In this document: piece after piece, positions 1 to 12,054 of the stretch
How the letters are laid out: the number at the start of each line of letters is the position of its first letter
Numbering within the stretch: position 1 is the stretch's first letter
Assembly (NCBI GenBank): GCA_018894105.1
Contig: CM032123.1
Location: 9,487,001 to 9,551,000, forward strand
Reading direction: 5' to 3'
DNA from: Jacaranda mimosifolia
Taxonomy: Eukaryota; Streptophyta; Magnoliopsida; Lamiales; Bignoniaceae
DNA: 64,000 nucleotides
The notes under the pieces: model-generated
Seen by the model: only the letters and a program-made list of their open reading frames with translations
What the model was told of the DNA's origin: nothing
Database searches by the model: none
Made by a program: the position numbers and the translations under genes

Positions 1-149
1 GCCTGTAGAATACTCACGGCGTCCGGGGTCCCCCGGGCATCCAGCTAAGCGAGAACCAAGCCAGAGTCATTTTCACCTGGAGGCACCCCGCCCCCCGCCG
101 AGGGAAGAGGGAGCGGACTCCGTGGACCATGACGTTCGGCCCCTTTGAG

Positions 150-1313
150 CCCCGCAGCGCGATAGGACTGAACGTTCCAGAGGTAGAAGAAAGCAGGATC
201 AGCAGGAGTGGGAGGAGGTATCCCACCAGGTGCAGCAACTAAATAAACGCCTGGAGGAGCTGTCGAGGGGGAACGTAGACAGGCCCCCTCAGCCGGAGGT
301 GCCCTCGAGGTTTAGAAGGGAACGGGACTCACCCTTTTACGCAAGAAATCATTAATGAACGTATCGCGGTGGATGCCAAGATCCCCACTGGTCTCCCGCG
401 GTACGACGGGTCCACAGACCCGAGTGAACATTTGTTGCAGTTTGAACACATGATGCAGCTGCATGGACACAACGAGTATATTCATGCGAAAATGCTGATA
501 ACCACACTTCAGGGTGTGGCCTTGGATTGGTTCGTGAAGTTAGAGTCGGCATCCATCTTTTCGTATGACCAGCTTTGTGACAAATTCCTACACCAGTTTG
601 CCAGCAGAAGGAAGGCGTAGCTGCCACACACCCACTTACATACGGTGAAGCAAGCCGAGGGGGAGTCTTTGAGAGATTTTTTCACCAGATTTAACACAGA
701 AGTGTTGAAAATTGACAGTCCGAGGATTGAGTTCTTGATTGATGTGCTGTTTTGGGGATTGAGGCACAAAGAGTGTGCTAACGCTTTGGTGCGCGCTCAG
801 CCCCGCACGATGGAAGAACTCCTCAACCTCACGGAAAGATACATGACCCAAGAAGAGATGAACAAGATGAAATACGGCAACATCGAAGCTGACAAGAGGA
901 AGGGTAAAGATAAGGACGACAAGCAGAATAGGGAAGGACGTCGGTCCCCGATTAAACGCTTTCACGACTATACACCGCTCTCCATGGCGAGGAAAGAAGT
1001 GCTCTTTGCCATTCAACATGACAACCTGCTAAAAAAGCCCCACAAAATTACAGAGACCGAGGCCATGAGGAAGTCAGGGAAATTCTGTCACTTCCACAGA
1101 CAGAAGGGGTATGACACCGAAGACTGCTTCAACTTGAAGGACGAAATTGAGAGGTTGATCAGGCAGGGGCACCTAAAGAAATTTTTTGAGGATAGAAATC
1201 GACGAGAGGAGGGAGCCGTCGACCGGACTCCCCATAGAGAAAGGTCGGCCAGCCCGCGAAGAGATGACAAAGGGAAGAAGCCCACCCGCCCATCAGAAGG
1301 GTCATCAACATGA
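150..1313 (+). pseudogene. Tat gag, broken by a frameshift and a stop
   Basis: Encodes the nucleocapsid/capsid precursor that packages element RNA. From about 150 to 336 the N-terminal, charged coiled-coil-like part is read in one frame. A T run near 334-338 shifts the frame, after which the capsid-like segment (retrotransposon gag family; DGSTDPSEHL, ALDWFVKLESASI) runs to a TAG at 618-620. The same frame resumes at once and continues to 1313 with the usual C-terminal signature CHFHRQKGYDTEDCFNLKDE, a degenerate zinc knuckle seen in Tat gags. The tail is basic and RNA-binding-like. A further shift just before 1310 separates it from pol; whether that is a natural gag/pol frameshift or decay cannot be told from one copy. 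Confidence 0.85.
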
Positions 1314-4300
1314 TCGCTGGGGGACCCACGGGAGGAGACTCCCGAAACGCAAGGAAGCAAACTCTACGACAGTTTGACTCGACCAAACCATGTAAGGTCA
1401 AGACGGTTTTTCAGCTCTCAAATAGCACAGAGCCGATATCCTTTTCAGACGCGGACCTCAGCCTCCTCGAAAACCAAGGAATGGACCGGAAGATCGACTG
1501 CCCTCTGGTGGTCGCCCTTGAGATCGCCAACTTCGAAGTTAGAAAGGTCCTAGTCGACAACGGTAGCTCAGCCAATATCATATTCTCGTCGACACTAAAG
1601 AGAATGGCCTTGGGCAAGCTTAACTTTGATCCAGTCAGAACGCCCCTAGTTAGATTTGGGGGATCGGAGATAATGCCGTTAGGATCCATCTCCCTCTCCA
1701 CAACTTTTGGGCAGGGCCATCGCAGCCGAACCTTGATGATTAGCTATTTAGTGGTCGACGCCCCGTTCGCTTACAATGTTATTTTGGGAAGACAGGCCTT
1801 AAATGACTTCAGAGCCATCGCATCCACATATCACATGAAGATAAAGTTCCTGACCCCTGGGGGAGTTGGTCAGATTTTGTGCAATATTAAGGATGCTTGG
1901 CGCTGTTACACAATCTCCGTGGACTCTGGTGTGCAGAGAAGGAGGCCCCAGTTGAGGCCCTCGGGGGACGCCCCTGTAGCGAAACCCGAGGAGGGAACTT
2001 CATCGAAGAAGAGAAAGATTGAAGATACCAGGGTCGAGCCGACGGGAGACTTCAAGACAATTGAGCTGGAGCCCGGGAATCCTGACAAGACAACCAAGAT
2101 CGGCGCTGATTTGGGAGATCGACTAGAGTGCCTCATGGTCGACTTCCTCCAGAGGAACATTGATGTCTTCGCTTGGAAAGCAGCCGACCTGCAGGGCATC
2201 GACCCGGACATCATTGTCCACAGGCTCAATGTGAACCCTACGCATAAGCCAGTTCGCCAGAAGAAGAGAGTTTTTAACGCCGAGCGGACACAGGTTATCC
2301 AAGAAGAGGTAAGCAAGCTCCTGGAAGCTGGTTATGTTGTTGAAATTCAGTACCCTTCTTGGCTATGTAATGTTGTCTTAGTCCCCAAGAGTGAGGGAAA
2401 ATGGAGTATGTGTAATGATTTCACCGACTTGAATAAAGCTTGCCCTAAAGATCCTTACCCCTTGCCTCGCATTGATTTACTTGTCGACTCCACAGCTGGA
2501 TGTGAATTATTTAGCACGATGGATGCGTTTCAAGGATACTATCAAATATTTATGGCACCTGAAGATAGGGAAAAAACCTCATTTGTTGTTCCCAATGGGG
2601 TATATTGCTTTTTTGTCATGCCGTTCGGACTTAAAAATACCGGAGCAACCTATCAAAGGCTTGTTAACTTCATGTTTAAAAATGAGATTGGGAACTCAAT
2701 GGAGGTTTATGTGGACGACATGATTGTAAAAACAGACAGAGCAGAAAATCACTTGGCTGACTTGAATCACACATTCTCTATTCTAAGAGCCTTTGGCATG
2801 AAACTAAACCCTGGAAAATGCACGTTTGGAGTGCGGGGTGGTAAATTCCTCGATTTCATGGTCAGCTAAAGGGGTATTGAGGCTAACCCTCAGAAAATTC
2901 AAGCAGTTCTCGACATAGCCTCGCCGCGCACGATGCGGGAAGTTCAACGCCTCATTGGCAGAGTAATTGCTTTGGGCAGGTTTGTAGCCAGGCTGGCGGA
3001 CAAGAGCTTACCTTTCTTCAAAATCTTAAGAAACGCAAAGAAGCTGGGGTTCAGATGGGATGAACAGTGCGATAAAGCCCTCATCGACCTCAAGCAATAT
3101 CTCTCTTCACCACCTCTGCTTGCCAAACCTGAGCTCGGGGAAGTCTTACAAATATATCTGGCTGTCTCTTCAGCCTCCGTTAGTTCGGTGTTGACTGCAA
3201 TAAGAGATGGAAACCCTTGCCTCGTTTACTATTGCAGCAAAGCTCTCCAGGGGCCAGAATATAACTATTTGGAGATTGAAAAATTCGCTCTAGCCCTCGT
3301 CTCATCAGCAAGGAAGCTGCGACCTTACTTCCAATCACACACAATCTTGGTGTTAACGAATCAGCCGCTGAAACAGGTATTGTCAAAGCCGGACACTTCA
3401 GGTCGACTCACTAAATGGGCAATCGAGCTCGGAGAATTCGACATCCAATTTCAACCGCGAGCGGCCATCAAGGCACAGGTCCTCACAGATTTCATCCTCG
3501 AAAGGATCGACCTACCGTGTCCGGACATCGACAGCACATACTCGTGGACTCTGCATGTCGATGGGTCTGCGACGTCATCGGGGGGAGGGATAGGAATTTC
3601 TCTTCGATCCACGTTAGCAGAGGGTTATGACTTCGCGGTGAAGCTCGATTTCCCGGTTACGAACAACGAAGCTGAGTACGAAGCCCTCATTGCAGGAATG
3701 CGCATGGCTGCCGATCGGGGGGTCGGTAGGCTAGCAGCTTTCACGGACTCTCAGCTCGTGGCGGAGCAATTCGAAGGGAACTTCGAAGCAAAAGAGCACA
3801 AGATGGCGCAGTACTTGGCCAAGGTACAATACTTGAAACAGATGTTCAGCCACTTCTCACTAAGCCAGATCCCCCGGTCAGAGAACGAGCGAGCAGACGC
3901 ACTCTCTAAGCTAGCTAGTTCGGCGAAAGGCACGCGAGAAAGAACTATAACATTTCTTGTGGCCAATAAACCCTGCGTACAGTCTCCCGACCGGATCCAG
4001 GTCAGATGCCTCGACGAGTCAACCCCATCCTGGCAGCATCCAATCAAACTCTATCTAAGTAGAGGCTCCTTACCAGATAACATTAAGCAGGCTCGAAAGT
4101 TGAAAGGCTTGGCGCCTAAATATGCATTAGACGAGCATGGGCAGCTGTACAGGAGGTCGATCGCCGGCCCGCCACTCAGGTGCTTAGATCCCGGCCAGGT
4201 GAACGAAGTATTGCAGGAGGTACATGTAGGTATCTGTGGCAACCACTCGGGTGGAAGGTCTCTGGCTCACAAGATTACCCGCTACGGATATTTCTGGCCC

Positions 4301-5260
4301 ACTCTGCTCAACGATTCGGTGGATTTCGCTAAGAAATGCCCATCCTGTCAGGTACATGCGAACATTCAACATCAACAAGCCGCACCAATGACCAATGTTA
4401 GTATCACATGGCCGTTCGACCAATGGGGCATCGATATATTAGGGTCGCTCCCCAAAACCTCTGGCCAGCGGAAGTTTATCATAGTGGCTGTCGAATATTT
4501 TACAAAATGGATGGAAGCAGAAGCAGTCCCTAAGATCACCGACGCGGCTATCAAGAGTTTTCTATGGAAGAACATCGTGTGTCGGTTCGGGCTACCTAAG
4601 ATCCTTATTTCCGATAACGACACTCAATTCCAGAGCAAAAACACCAGAAGATGGTGCGAAACTTTAGGCATCACGCAGCACTTCACTTCAGTAGGCAATC
4701 CACAAGCCAATAGCCAGACCGAGGTTACTAACAGAACAGTCCTAGACCACATTAAGAGCCGGATAGCAGGGACAGGAGCCAGTTGGGCAGACGATCTCCC
4801 AGGCGTTCTCTGGGCCTATCGAACGACCCCTCGAACGGCCACAGGCCACAACCCCTACAGTCTAGTTTATGGCTCTGAGGCAGTGATACCATCTGAAGTG
4901 ATTCAGCACACAGCTAGAGTAATTCATTACAATCTAATAGCGAATACATCGGAGAGGACACTCAATTTAATTACCGTAGACGAAAAATGCCAAATAGCCT
5001 ACAACAAGATGCAGAGGTACCGCTCAAAAATGGCGGACCGCTACAATAAAACAGTCCGTTCGAGAAATTTTAAAGTAGGCGATCTAGTCCTGAAGAAAGT
5101 GGAGGTTTCAAAACCAGTCGGGAAGCTGGACCCCAAGTGGGAGGGACCTTATGCAATCACCAAAGTATGCAAGAACAACGCATACCGATTAGCGGACAAT
5201 ACAGGTCGTGACCTTTCTTGACCATGGAATGCGGTAAACTTGAAAAAATTCTTTGTGTAA
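1310..5260 (+). pseudogene. Tat pol: protease, RT, RNase H, archaeal-type RNase H, integrase; two in-frame stops
   Basis: One frame from 1310 to 5260 interrupted by TAA at 2867-2869 and TGA at 5219-5221. Visible in order: aspartic protease (VLVDNGSSAN, residues 81-90 of the first segment), reverse transcriptase with YVDD at 2708-2719, RT-linked RNase H (about 3180-3480), a second RNase H starting HVDGSA near 3550, integrase zinc finger with its H-H-C-C residues (about 4220-4350), and an integrase core with candidate acidic residues in WGIDILG, DNDTQF and QTEVTNRT. It ends in WNAVNLKKFF, the usual Tat terminus. The first stop falls between RT palm and thumb; the second removes only the last 13 codons. 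The product would copy element RNA and insert the cDNA; here it cannot be made whole. Confidence 0.9.
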
Positions 5261-5340
5261 ACTGTTTAATTGACATCTATTGAACCAGTTATAAGAAGCA
5301 GGGCACATCGCGATTGAAAACTTGAAAGGATCTGGCAACC

Positions 5341-5597
5341 AAGTCGAGGCCACCGGCCGAGACCACCTTAAGCGACCCCGCAGTCGCCGAAAAATTTAAC
5401 ATCTAAGTCGAGGCCACCGGCCGAGACCACCTTAGTCGACCTCGAAGTTGACGAAAGGATTTAACATCTAAGTCGAGGCCACCGGCCGAGACCACCTTAG
5501 TCGACCCCGAAGTCGACGAAATGATTTAACATCTAAGTCGAAGCCACCGGCCAAGACCACCTTAAGCGACCCCGCAGTCGCCAAAAGTTTTCAAAAC
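5341..5597 (+). repeat. Four tandem copies of a 64-65 bp GC-rich repeat 3' of pol
   Basis: Copies begin at 5341, 5405, 5470 and 5535, each opening with AAGTCGAGGCCACCGG (the last has AAGTCGAAGCCACCGG), followed by a GACCACCTTA block and a GTCGCCGA-type end. Copies 1 and 4 share AAGCGACCCCGCAGTCGCC; copies 2 and 3 share the TTAGTCGACC variant, so the block looks shuffled. Short tandem repeats between pol and the 3' LTR are a known feature of Tat elements. Confidence 0.9.
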
Positions 5598-5962
5598 AAC
5601 AGAGTCGACACCTTCGAGGCATATTTATGGGCTCGGCCATGCCGCCAAATTTAAGAGACCAATGCTTCGCATGGTGAAAACACCCTTAAAGTTGGAAGTC
5701 GAGCCCCGCTCGCAAACGCACGTTAGCTACAAAAAGTTAGCGAAACCATTTTATATTACAAGTGTAAGAAGTGTTCTACAGCAAGCACTATTTACATCCT
5801 ATCGACTTACACTACAAAACTTTAAAACAACGAAGATAAAGCAGTAGACAAACGACAATATAGAGCAAACCACCAGCAGAGAATGGGCAAAGAAATATCA
5901 TTTCATAAAGCCTCAGTAAGACATATATACAGAATGAAAAGTAAAAAATACAAGGGAAAGAC
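5598..5962. other. Tat element 1 spacer between tandem repeats and antisense gene
   Basis: No coding or structural feature recognised. On the antisense gene's strand this would be its 3' untranslated part. Scattered GTCGA-rich pieces resemble decayed copies of the neighbouring repeat. Confidence 0.5.
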
Positions 5963-8404
5963 CTAGCTAGAATTACCAGACCCTTCAGCAGCAAGCATTG
6001 GAGCCAAAACAGACGGAGGTTCAGGTGGTGCCTCTGCAACGGGAACGGCCGCGGTAATCGCGTAGGAGGGACTGGCAGCAGAGGGCATAAACAGCCGTGG
6101 AGCAGGGGGGAAGAATGCTGCGGCATCCGCCCTGTTCTCAGAAATTTCATAGGCAAGGTCGCCAGCAAACTCGAACTCTCGGCCCACAGCATTCAGCCTC
6201 TTCTCGAGTTCTGCCTTCTACCGCTCTTCGGGGCTCATATCGACAACGTTGGCAGATTCGACCTCAGCAGTATCTGCCTCATTGACATCTTCCTCGACCA
6301 GCGGGCGCAGTTACTCATCGAAGCCAAGGCCCATCTTCGAGCGATCCTCATCGCTGATGCCGTAACCCAGATGTTGTAATTGGGCGATGGCCCTCTTAAA
6401 CGCACCCCGTGCGTCATCCAAAGCAAGCACAACGCTTGCGTCTTGGAAGGCCGGGCTCACCATAAATTATTGGACGGCCTCCTTTCGCACCTCGGGCACC
6501 ACCCGAGCAAACTCATCCCTGGCTTCGGCCTAAGCGCTCACTTCGGCCGGCCGCACGACCAGACTCGTAGGTGACTTGAATATCCAGCTCCAGTTTTTTC
6601 AACTTCACCTCCATTAGAGTCTGCTCCGTTACCGCCAGCATCACCTGACGGTCTTTCGCCTCCATATCTTTGGCATACTGGGCGTTTGCTCTCTCAAGCT
6701 CCTCGACCAGCATCTGGGAGGACTCAAGCTGAACCTTCAAGGTCTCAGCGTCCTCACCCCCCTCCAATCGCTCCCGATCCGCCAGCGCCACTTCGGAACG
6801 GTGAAACATGTGATAGCCTAGCTGCTCGACCTGAAACACGAGACTATGTCAGAAGGCAGCTAAACGAAGGAAAAGAAGAGTTAAACAAGTAGACACCCAG
6901 GTTCCCAGATCTTACCATGTTTGCATGATAGGCGAACTTACACAGCAACCTAGGCTGGGTTAAACCCAGGAATTTGTTCTGGTCAGCCATGAACTGCGCA
7001 GCCATCAGCACTTTTAAGGGATCCAACCCAGCCGGCCCTGAGGATACCATGCTAGACGAGTCGCCCACAGCTACACCTGGATCCGACCCAAAACGAGGAG
7101 ATGGGAATTTGCGCAAATTAAAGAGTGCCTCGGGGCTTCGGTCCATGAAGAGCTCTTTTCCCGTTGGCATGTTCGGCCCCATGCCCTTCGACTTCTCTTT
7201 CCCCGCAGCTTCCTTCTTCGGGGGGGGGGGGGGAGCAGCCGGCTCGCCCATGGGTCTCTTTCCTCGACCCGCGGTTCTTTCGACATCTTCTTGGCGAACA
7301 GGCGAAGGTGTTCTGAAGGGCGCGGGGGCAGCAATTAATCGGCGTGGCTCGTCGGCCCCTGATGACTCTTCCCGAATCGCGCCGCCTTGTCGGCGCTGCT
7401 TATTCTTTTCAACTCGAGCCATCGTGCTAGCCCTGGACCTGTTCATGATTTCGCCGCGGTCTGCACAGGATAAGCAACAGAAAATGTCAAATGCAGGAAT
7501 GTTCATAAGCAAACAACAGGGTACGGCGCATGCAGTTAGTCTATCTATCTCATAATCAGCGAAAAAATTTAATGGGGTTGGCGACAACCCAGCCAACACT
7601 AATTGCCTCTCCTCGAGGAATACAGTGGCTTTGATGGGACCAAACTCGACCAGGTCCCTCACGAATGTGCTCGACCAGGTTGGAGCGTGATTCCCTGGTA
7701 CCTCGACCAGACCCTCGCCCACTCTCGGGGAATATTGAACCCGCCCTATACCCGCACAAAAAAGTAGCATTTCTTCCACGCCTGACCATAGGACGAGGAA
7801 GGCGCCACGAGAAACCTCCGACGAGGCCGAGCGCTCAGATAATAAAAGCCCGTTTCCTCAGTGCTGCCAGATTTACGCGACACGCAAAGATAAAGCAGGT
7901 TTGAAAAATTTTCAAAGGTTGGGGGTTGGTTGTACAGGAACATTAGAACTATAAAGCTACACAACATCGAGAAACAGTTGGGCAGCAGTTGCGTAATGCA
8001 CACTCCAAGACCCTTAAGCAGACCTATCATACCCTCGCTCAAGGGAAACCTAAGACCACACCTAAGTGTATCCTCGAAAACAGTTATGCAACCGGCAGGG
8101 GCACGGTGCATTCGACCAGCAGGCCCAGGGGTTAACAGCTGGAATTCGAGAGGAATGTGGTAAACCTCTTGAACGCGGGCCAGTTCTAAGGGGGTGACAG
8201 TAGAGATTATCTCGCTATAGTGGTTTGGGGTAAATAATCGCCCGCGAGAAGAAGGTACCCGGCTGGGCCCAACTTTCCCCCCCGCGCGCCGCTCGAGCCG
8301 CCGGAGCTGGAACGGCTTGAGTCAGAAAACTCCCTGCGGCCCTCAGACACAGTCACCTCACTATCCCCACTAGAAGTACTACCAGAACTGAATAGCCCAA
8401 GCAT
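5963..8404 (-). pseudogene. Antisense gene of a Tat retrotransposon, 'putative gypsy type transposon' family (PF04195-like), broken
   Basis: Read on the - strand, opposite to gag-pol. The first ATG is at 8404, opening a Ser-rich leader (MLGLFSSGSTSSGDSE). A run of seven C at 8277-8283 coincides with a frame change. The next frame reads a conserved block (YSEIISTV, then CITVFEDTLRCGLRFPLSEG near 8085-8030) that I recognise as the plant 'putative gypsy type transposon' domain. Further pieces: 7779-7556 (FVRDLVEFGPIKATVF), then after a likely intron a basic KNKQRRQGG segment and a Pro/Lys-rich linker down to about 6900, a coiled-coil segment 6839-6513, and an Ala/Pro-rich C-terminus 6192-5963. 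Exon borders are not resolved. Function unknown; similar antisense genes occur in Grande-type elements. A matching but shorter gene is in Tat element 2. Confidence 0.75.
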
Positions 8405-8566
8405 TTTCTTCTAAGAAAGGTGGAAAGAAATAGAGGGGGAAGAGTACTTACTAGATTTGGAAAGCTAAAACCCAGAAAATTTTTGAAGAAAGCGCAAAGG
8501 TTAGTGATTCTTCCAGCAAGGAATATCTGAAGCGATAAAGGCGAAAGCAGCCTGAATGCCAGTTAG

Positions 8567-8574
8567 TATTTATA
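8567..8574 (-). promoter_or_regulatory. TATA box for the antisense gene
   Basis: TATAAATA on the - strand about 165 bp upstream of the antisense ATG at 8404. Its position suits an independent promoter for the antisense transcript, distinct from the LTR promoter. Inferred from sequence only. Confidence 0.5.
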
Positions 8575-8764
8575 AAGGAAAAGGCGCGGTTATCCAAGCG
8601 TCCGCATTAATGGGGGAAACTATAACGCCGCCTCACGCGCGCCACGATGTAACCGCTCAGTAGACGCTCAAAACCCTGGTCGATTTCTAAAAAACCCCAA
8701 TCGAGACATGTCAATATTTGCTACTTCCCAATGCCGCTCTTCGATTCCCTCGATCTGCGTTGCG

Positions 8765-8777
8765 AAGTGGGGGGACT
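8765..8777 (+). other. Polypurine tract of Tat element 1
   Basis: AAGTGGGGGGACT lies just before the presumed LTR start. It is nearly identical to the tract of Tat element 2 (AAGTGGGGGAGT on its strand, complement of about 53479-53490), which supports the assignment. It primes plus-strand DNA synthesis. Confidence 0.75.
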
Positions 8778-8779
8778 CA

Positions 8780-9434
8780 TGATATGGGGTGGCCCAAAAG
8801 GCCCAACGTTTCGGATAATGGCCCAGGGCCCATGATCCACGTCGACCATATTCGACCAGATAGTGGCCCGAAGGGCCCAACGTTCAGACAACGGCCCAGG
8901 GTCCATGGGACATGTCGACAATATTCGACCAGCCCCCTTACGCCCAGGCGGGCGCCTCAGAGCCCTCGGACGATATCGACCATATTCGACCCCAGTTAGT
9001 CTGGCAGGAGGTCGAGCTCTGCACAACACTCTGCCACTGCATTAAATGCGTGGACTGGCACCACGCCACCGCATTAATGGCGCATGCCATCCCCTCACTG
9101 TCTGACACGGCAGGCGCCACCCCGTATACCGTCCCGTCTTGTAGCTGGAAAGGACATCTAGCTGGCAAAATTCAAATGAGGGAATAGACTAATTGCCCCT
9201 TGGAGGGGGCTGAAGACCCCAAGGGTAAGCCAAGGGCTTACTAGTCATTTCCTACAAGGGGAAGAATATAAAAACTCCCCTGTCTTGCCTCACAAGGTAT
9301 GCCAAAAAACACACTGAACCTATCTTACTTCATTGTTAGATACCGAAAATACTGACTTGAGCGTCGAAGGGCCAAAGCCGAGGGCCACTCGGCTAGCCTA
9401 ACGTTTGCCTTGATTGCAGGATTCTCAAATATCA
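8780..9434 (+). repeat. 3' LTR of Tat element 1, with internal 74-bp tandem repeats
   Basis: Starts TGATATGG right after the polypurine tract and ends AAATATCA, so the ends are TG...CA and form a 6-bp inverted repeat TGATAT/ATATCA (about 655 bp). Two 74-bp direct repeats begin at 8791 and 8865 (both open GGCCC.A..GGCCCAACGTT and close ATATTCGACCAG), with a partial third near 8969-8991. The 5' LTR is outside the window, so the borders are unconfirmed; the right border is the less certain. Confidence 0.65.
9267..9274 (+). promoter_or_regulatory. LTR promoter TATA box (Tat element 1)
   Basis: TATAAAAA inside the 3' LTR, followed after about 30 bp by an unremarkable CA-rich stretch that could hold the transcription start. 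This marks the U3/R border region. In this 3' copy it would drive transcription out into the CACTA remnant. Confidence 0.55.
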
Positions 9435-9738
9435 TCAATGGAAGATATCCACCTTTGGGATTATCCCCTATAGAGATCGGAATCGAAGTACTTGTATTAC
9501 GATTCGGACCCTTATCAATATGTATTTATAGTAGTTGTCGTGGCATGTCATTTTTATGTATATAAAATAATCGTCATATATTATATAAAATCATAAGAAT
9601 AAATGCAAATATTTTTTGGTCTATGACAAGGAAAAAAAAATAGCATTTATAACTAAAAAACATTAATTTATTTCCAAAATACATGATAAATAAATGAATT
9701 AATATTTAAAGATATAAAAAAATAATAAAGTGTATCAC

Positions 9739-9986
9739 TTGTAGGATTTTCCACATTTTATCTTTATAATCTTGAGGAACTTTGTGCCAGTTTAAATATA
9801 TAAGTGGTGCATTTTTTCCATCTCTTATCAAAGTTCCAATAAAATTGGACAACTTTGTTGCATTTTCATCATTCGGTTGCCCAAATTCATTGGAACTAAC
9901 TTTTAAAGGTTCTTCACCTTCACGCCTACCCCAAATACCACGTAATTGAGTAAAGCCTCTAGACTTGTTTCTAACAACTCTTGCGT
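9739..9986 (-). pseudogene. CACTA Transposase_24-like gene, exon 2 (truncated gene)
   Basis: Reads on the - strand as one open frame: KSRGFTQLRGIWGRREGEE, then a block containing FIGTLIRDGKNAPLIYLNWH and YKDKMWKILQ. I recognise this as the Ptta/En/Spm 'plant transposase' domain (PF03004), normally followed by more sequence ending the protein. A CAG acceptor at 9987-9989 joins it to exon 1 in frame; a possible GT donor lies at 9738. No following exon is present before the Ty3 LTR, so the gene is cut off. Likely a transposition accessory protein; its exact job is unknown. Confidence 0.75.
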
Positions 9987-10148
9987 CTGATAAACATCAT
10001 GGTATTATTAAAAAAAGATATCATCAAAAAAGTATTAAACAGTACAATATTTCATTGAAGACAACAAGAATTTGTCAAATCTTTTGAACAAAAATCTAAT
10101 GAAAATTTTCCAAAAAATAAAAAAACTACTATTTGAAAAATAAAATAC

Positions 10149-10245
10149 CTACACCCGTGTTCATAACATGTTGCTCAACATCCATGTTTGTTTCCGATTC
10201 AACCGGTGTAGTCTCATTTAGATGAAATTGCATGTAATGATCCAT
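10149..10245 (-). pseudogene. CACTA Transposase_24-like gene, exon 1
   Basis: ATG at 10245 on the - strand opens MDHYMQFHLNETTPVESETN and runs to a GTATTT donor after 10149. Splicing to the CAG acceptor before 9986 keeps the frame (G-V-D-A-R across the joint) with a 162-bp AT-rich intron. The exon is intact, but the gene is truncated downstream by Tat element 1. Confidence 0.65.
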
Positions 10246-12054
10246 TTAAATCTATATAAAATAAAATAAAAATGATTTCAAATTATCATCAAATTACTTA
10301 AACAAATTAGTGATTAGTTATCAAAATCTATATCAAAATAAAAAAAGAAAAAAAAAAGAAATGAAATTAAAGGAGCATGTGATACTCGTTAATGAACGGA
10401 GGTGAAAGAAGTGTAACAAGCTAGTTGATAATTCTGTAGCTTTTCTCTCGAATCCCTCCACATGTATCGTGTAAATATAAACTCAATCATGGCTTTTTAG
10501 AGGCACCCAAGATTAGGATAAAATAAATAAATAAGAACAAAGAAATTGAAATACAATAACAAGTTGATTTTCATCATAACTGTATATTCGGAATAACAAT
10601 TATGTGCTACATATTCCTATCATTATATATAACATATTTACAAATATTGCAATTGTATATATATAAATATAAATATATATTATACTAGTTCTTCCACATT
10701 AACATCAAATCCTAAGGCACATAATATTAAAAAAAGAAAAAGGAAAATAACTATCAAATGAGAAGACCCAAACCTTCAAGAAACAATTGAGATCTTCAAC
10801 CTTGAATATGATGAAAATTTGCAGAAATTCTAGATAAAAAAGTATGTTTTCCCTCTAACTTTATTTTAGTCATCCCTCCAATAATTTGAATAATCTCTTT
10901 TCAATATATACATATTTTTAATTTTGAGAGAATTTATCTCATTACCATAATTGATGATTGAGGTTAGGGAAAGATAAACACTTACACATTAGAAAAGGAA
11001 TAAAATGGTATGTTACCAATGATAATTTCATTATCTTAATGATTAAATTGTTAAATATGGAAAAATACTTAATAAATTATTAATTAAAAATATGAAATTT
11101 AAAGGAATATACCTACAACTTCCCATGTGAACAATAAAATACTAGCAATATTAATTAGCATATTCCCAAAAAGTAACCGAAAAAGGCAGCAGAGTGGGCA
11201 CCAATTTTTTTTGCCTTGTGAATTGGAGTAAATATCTAAAAATCTAGCATGTGATGAAAATCCATAGTAGCCAATTATGCATATATTTAAAGCCAAAGTG
11301 ACAACAGTCCCTGGAACTGTTAAATTCCCACAATTTCATAAAATATATAAATTAAAAAAAAAAAAACTCTCCTGTAGCAATCTCAACAAAATTAAAACCA
11401 AATTCTTCAATAGACAAAATCCCAAGCTGATCACAATTGCTTGCAAGGTTGCTGACAATGCTAAGGGATCAAACACCAAAAGCACTGATGTCCGATATGT
11501 TCCGCCTCCTATAAAGAAAGACTGCAGGCCAACAACAGAAACTTTATCCTGATTCCACTAAGTACACGAATAATTAGTTTCTAAGACTACATATGATGAT
11601 GAGTTACTCATGTTCACCTAGAATGCATGCCTTTAAAACCCATTTATGGTGGTATGTTCAATCAAATGCCACTATTTTATTTGACATTTATTAGTTAAAC
11701 GCCACAAAATATTACCTTTAGTGTCATTTTTTAACAAATATCACTATAATAATATTAGGTGTCATTGTGTTGTAAAATGCCACAAAGGGAATGCCACTAG
11801 ATATACATTTTTTTCAAATGACATTATAACTAACTATGAGTGACATTTTAAGAAAAATAATTAGTGACACTATTTAAGTGCCTTTAAAATACATTTATGG
11901 TGGCATTTTCAGTCAAATGTCACCATTTTATTTGTCATTCAATTATCAAATGTCACTGCATTTTATTTTATAGTGACATTTTTTGTAATTGTCACTATAT
12001 TATTTTTATGTGGCATTATTTAATAAAGTGTCATTAAGTTAGTGCCACTAAAGG

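Larger units (their letters stand above)
1..9434 (+). mobile_element. Ty3/gypsy retrotransposon, Tat lineage, 5' end outside window (Tat element 1)
   Basis: Order on the + strand: gag, protease, RT, RNase H, a second RNase H, integrase, tandem repeats, an antisense gene, polypurine tract, 3' LTR. The extra RNase H between RT-RNase H and integrase and the opposite-strand gene near the 3' LTR are known marks of the Tat group (Grande/Ogre/Retand relatives). The 5' LTR and primer site lie left of the window. Gag and pol carry frameshifts and in-frame stops, so the copy is not autonomous. GC content is clearly higher than in the flanking DNA. The right boundary is judged from LTR termini only and could lie up to about 110 bp further right. 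Confidence 0.9.

Noticed and set aside
1186..1377. 63-codon + strand ORF at the gag/pol boundary
   Set aside because: Overlaps gag and pol in the third frame with no motif; a shadow frame.
7219..7231. Run of 13 G as a possible quadruplex or regulatory site
   Set aside because: A single homopolymer in a decayed linker, more likely slippage.
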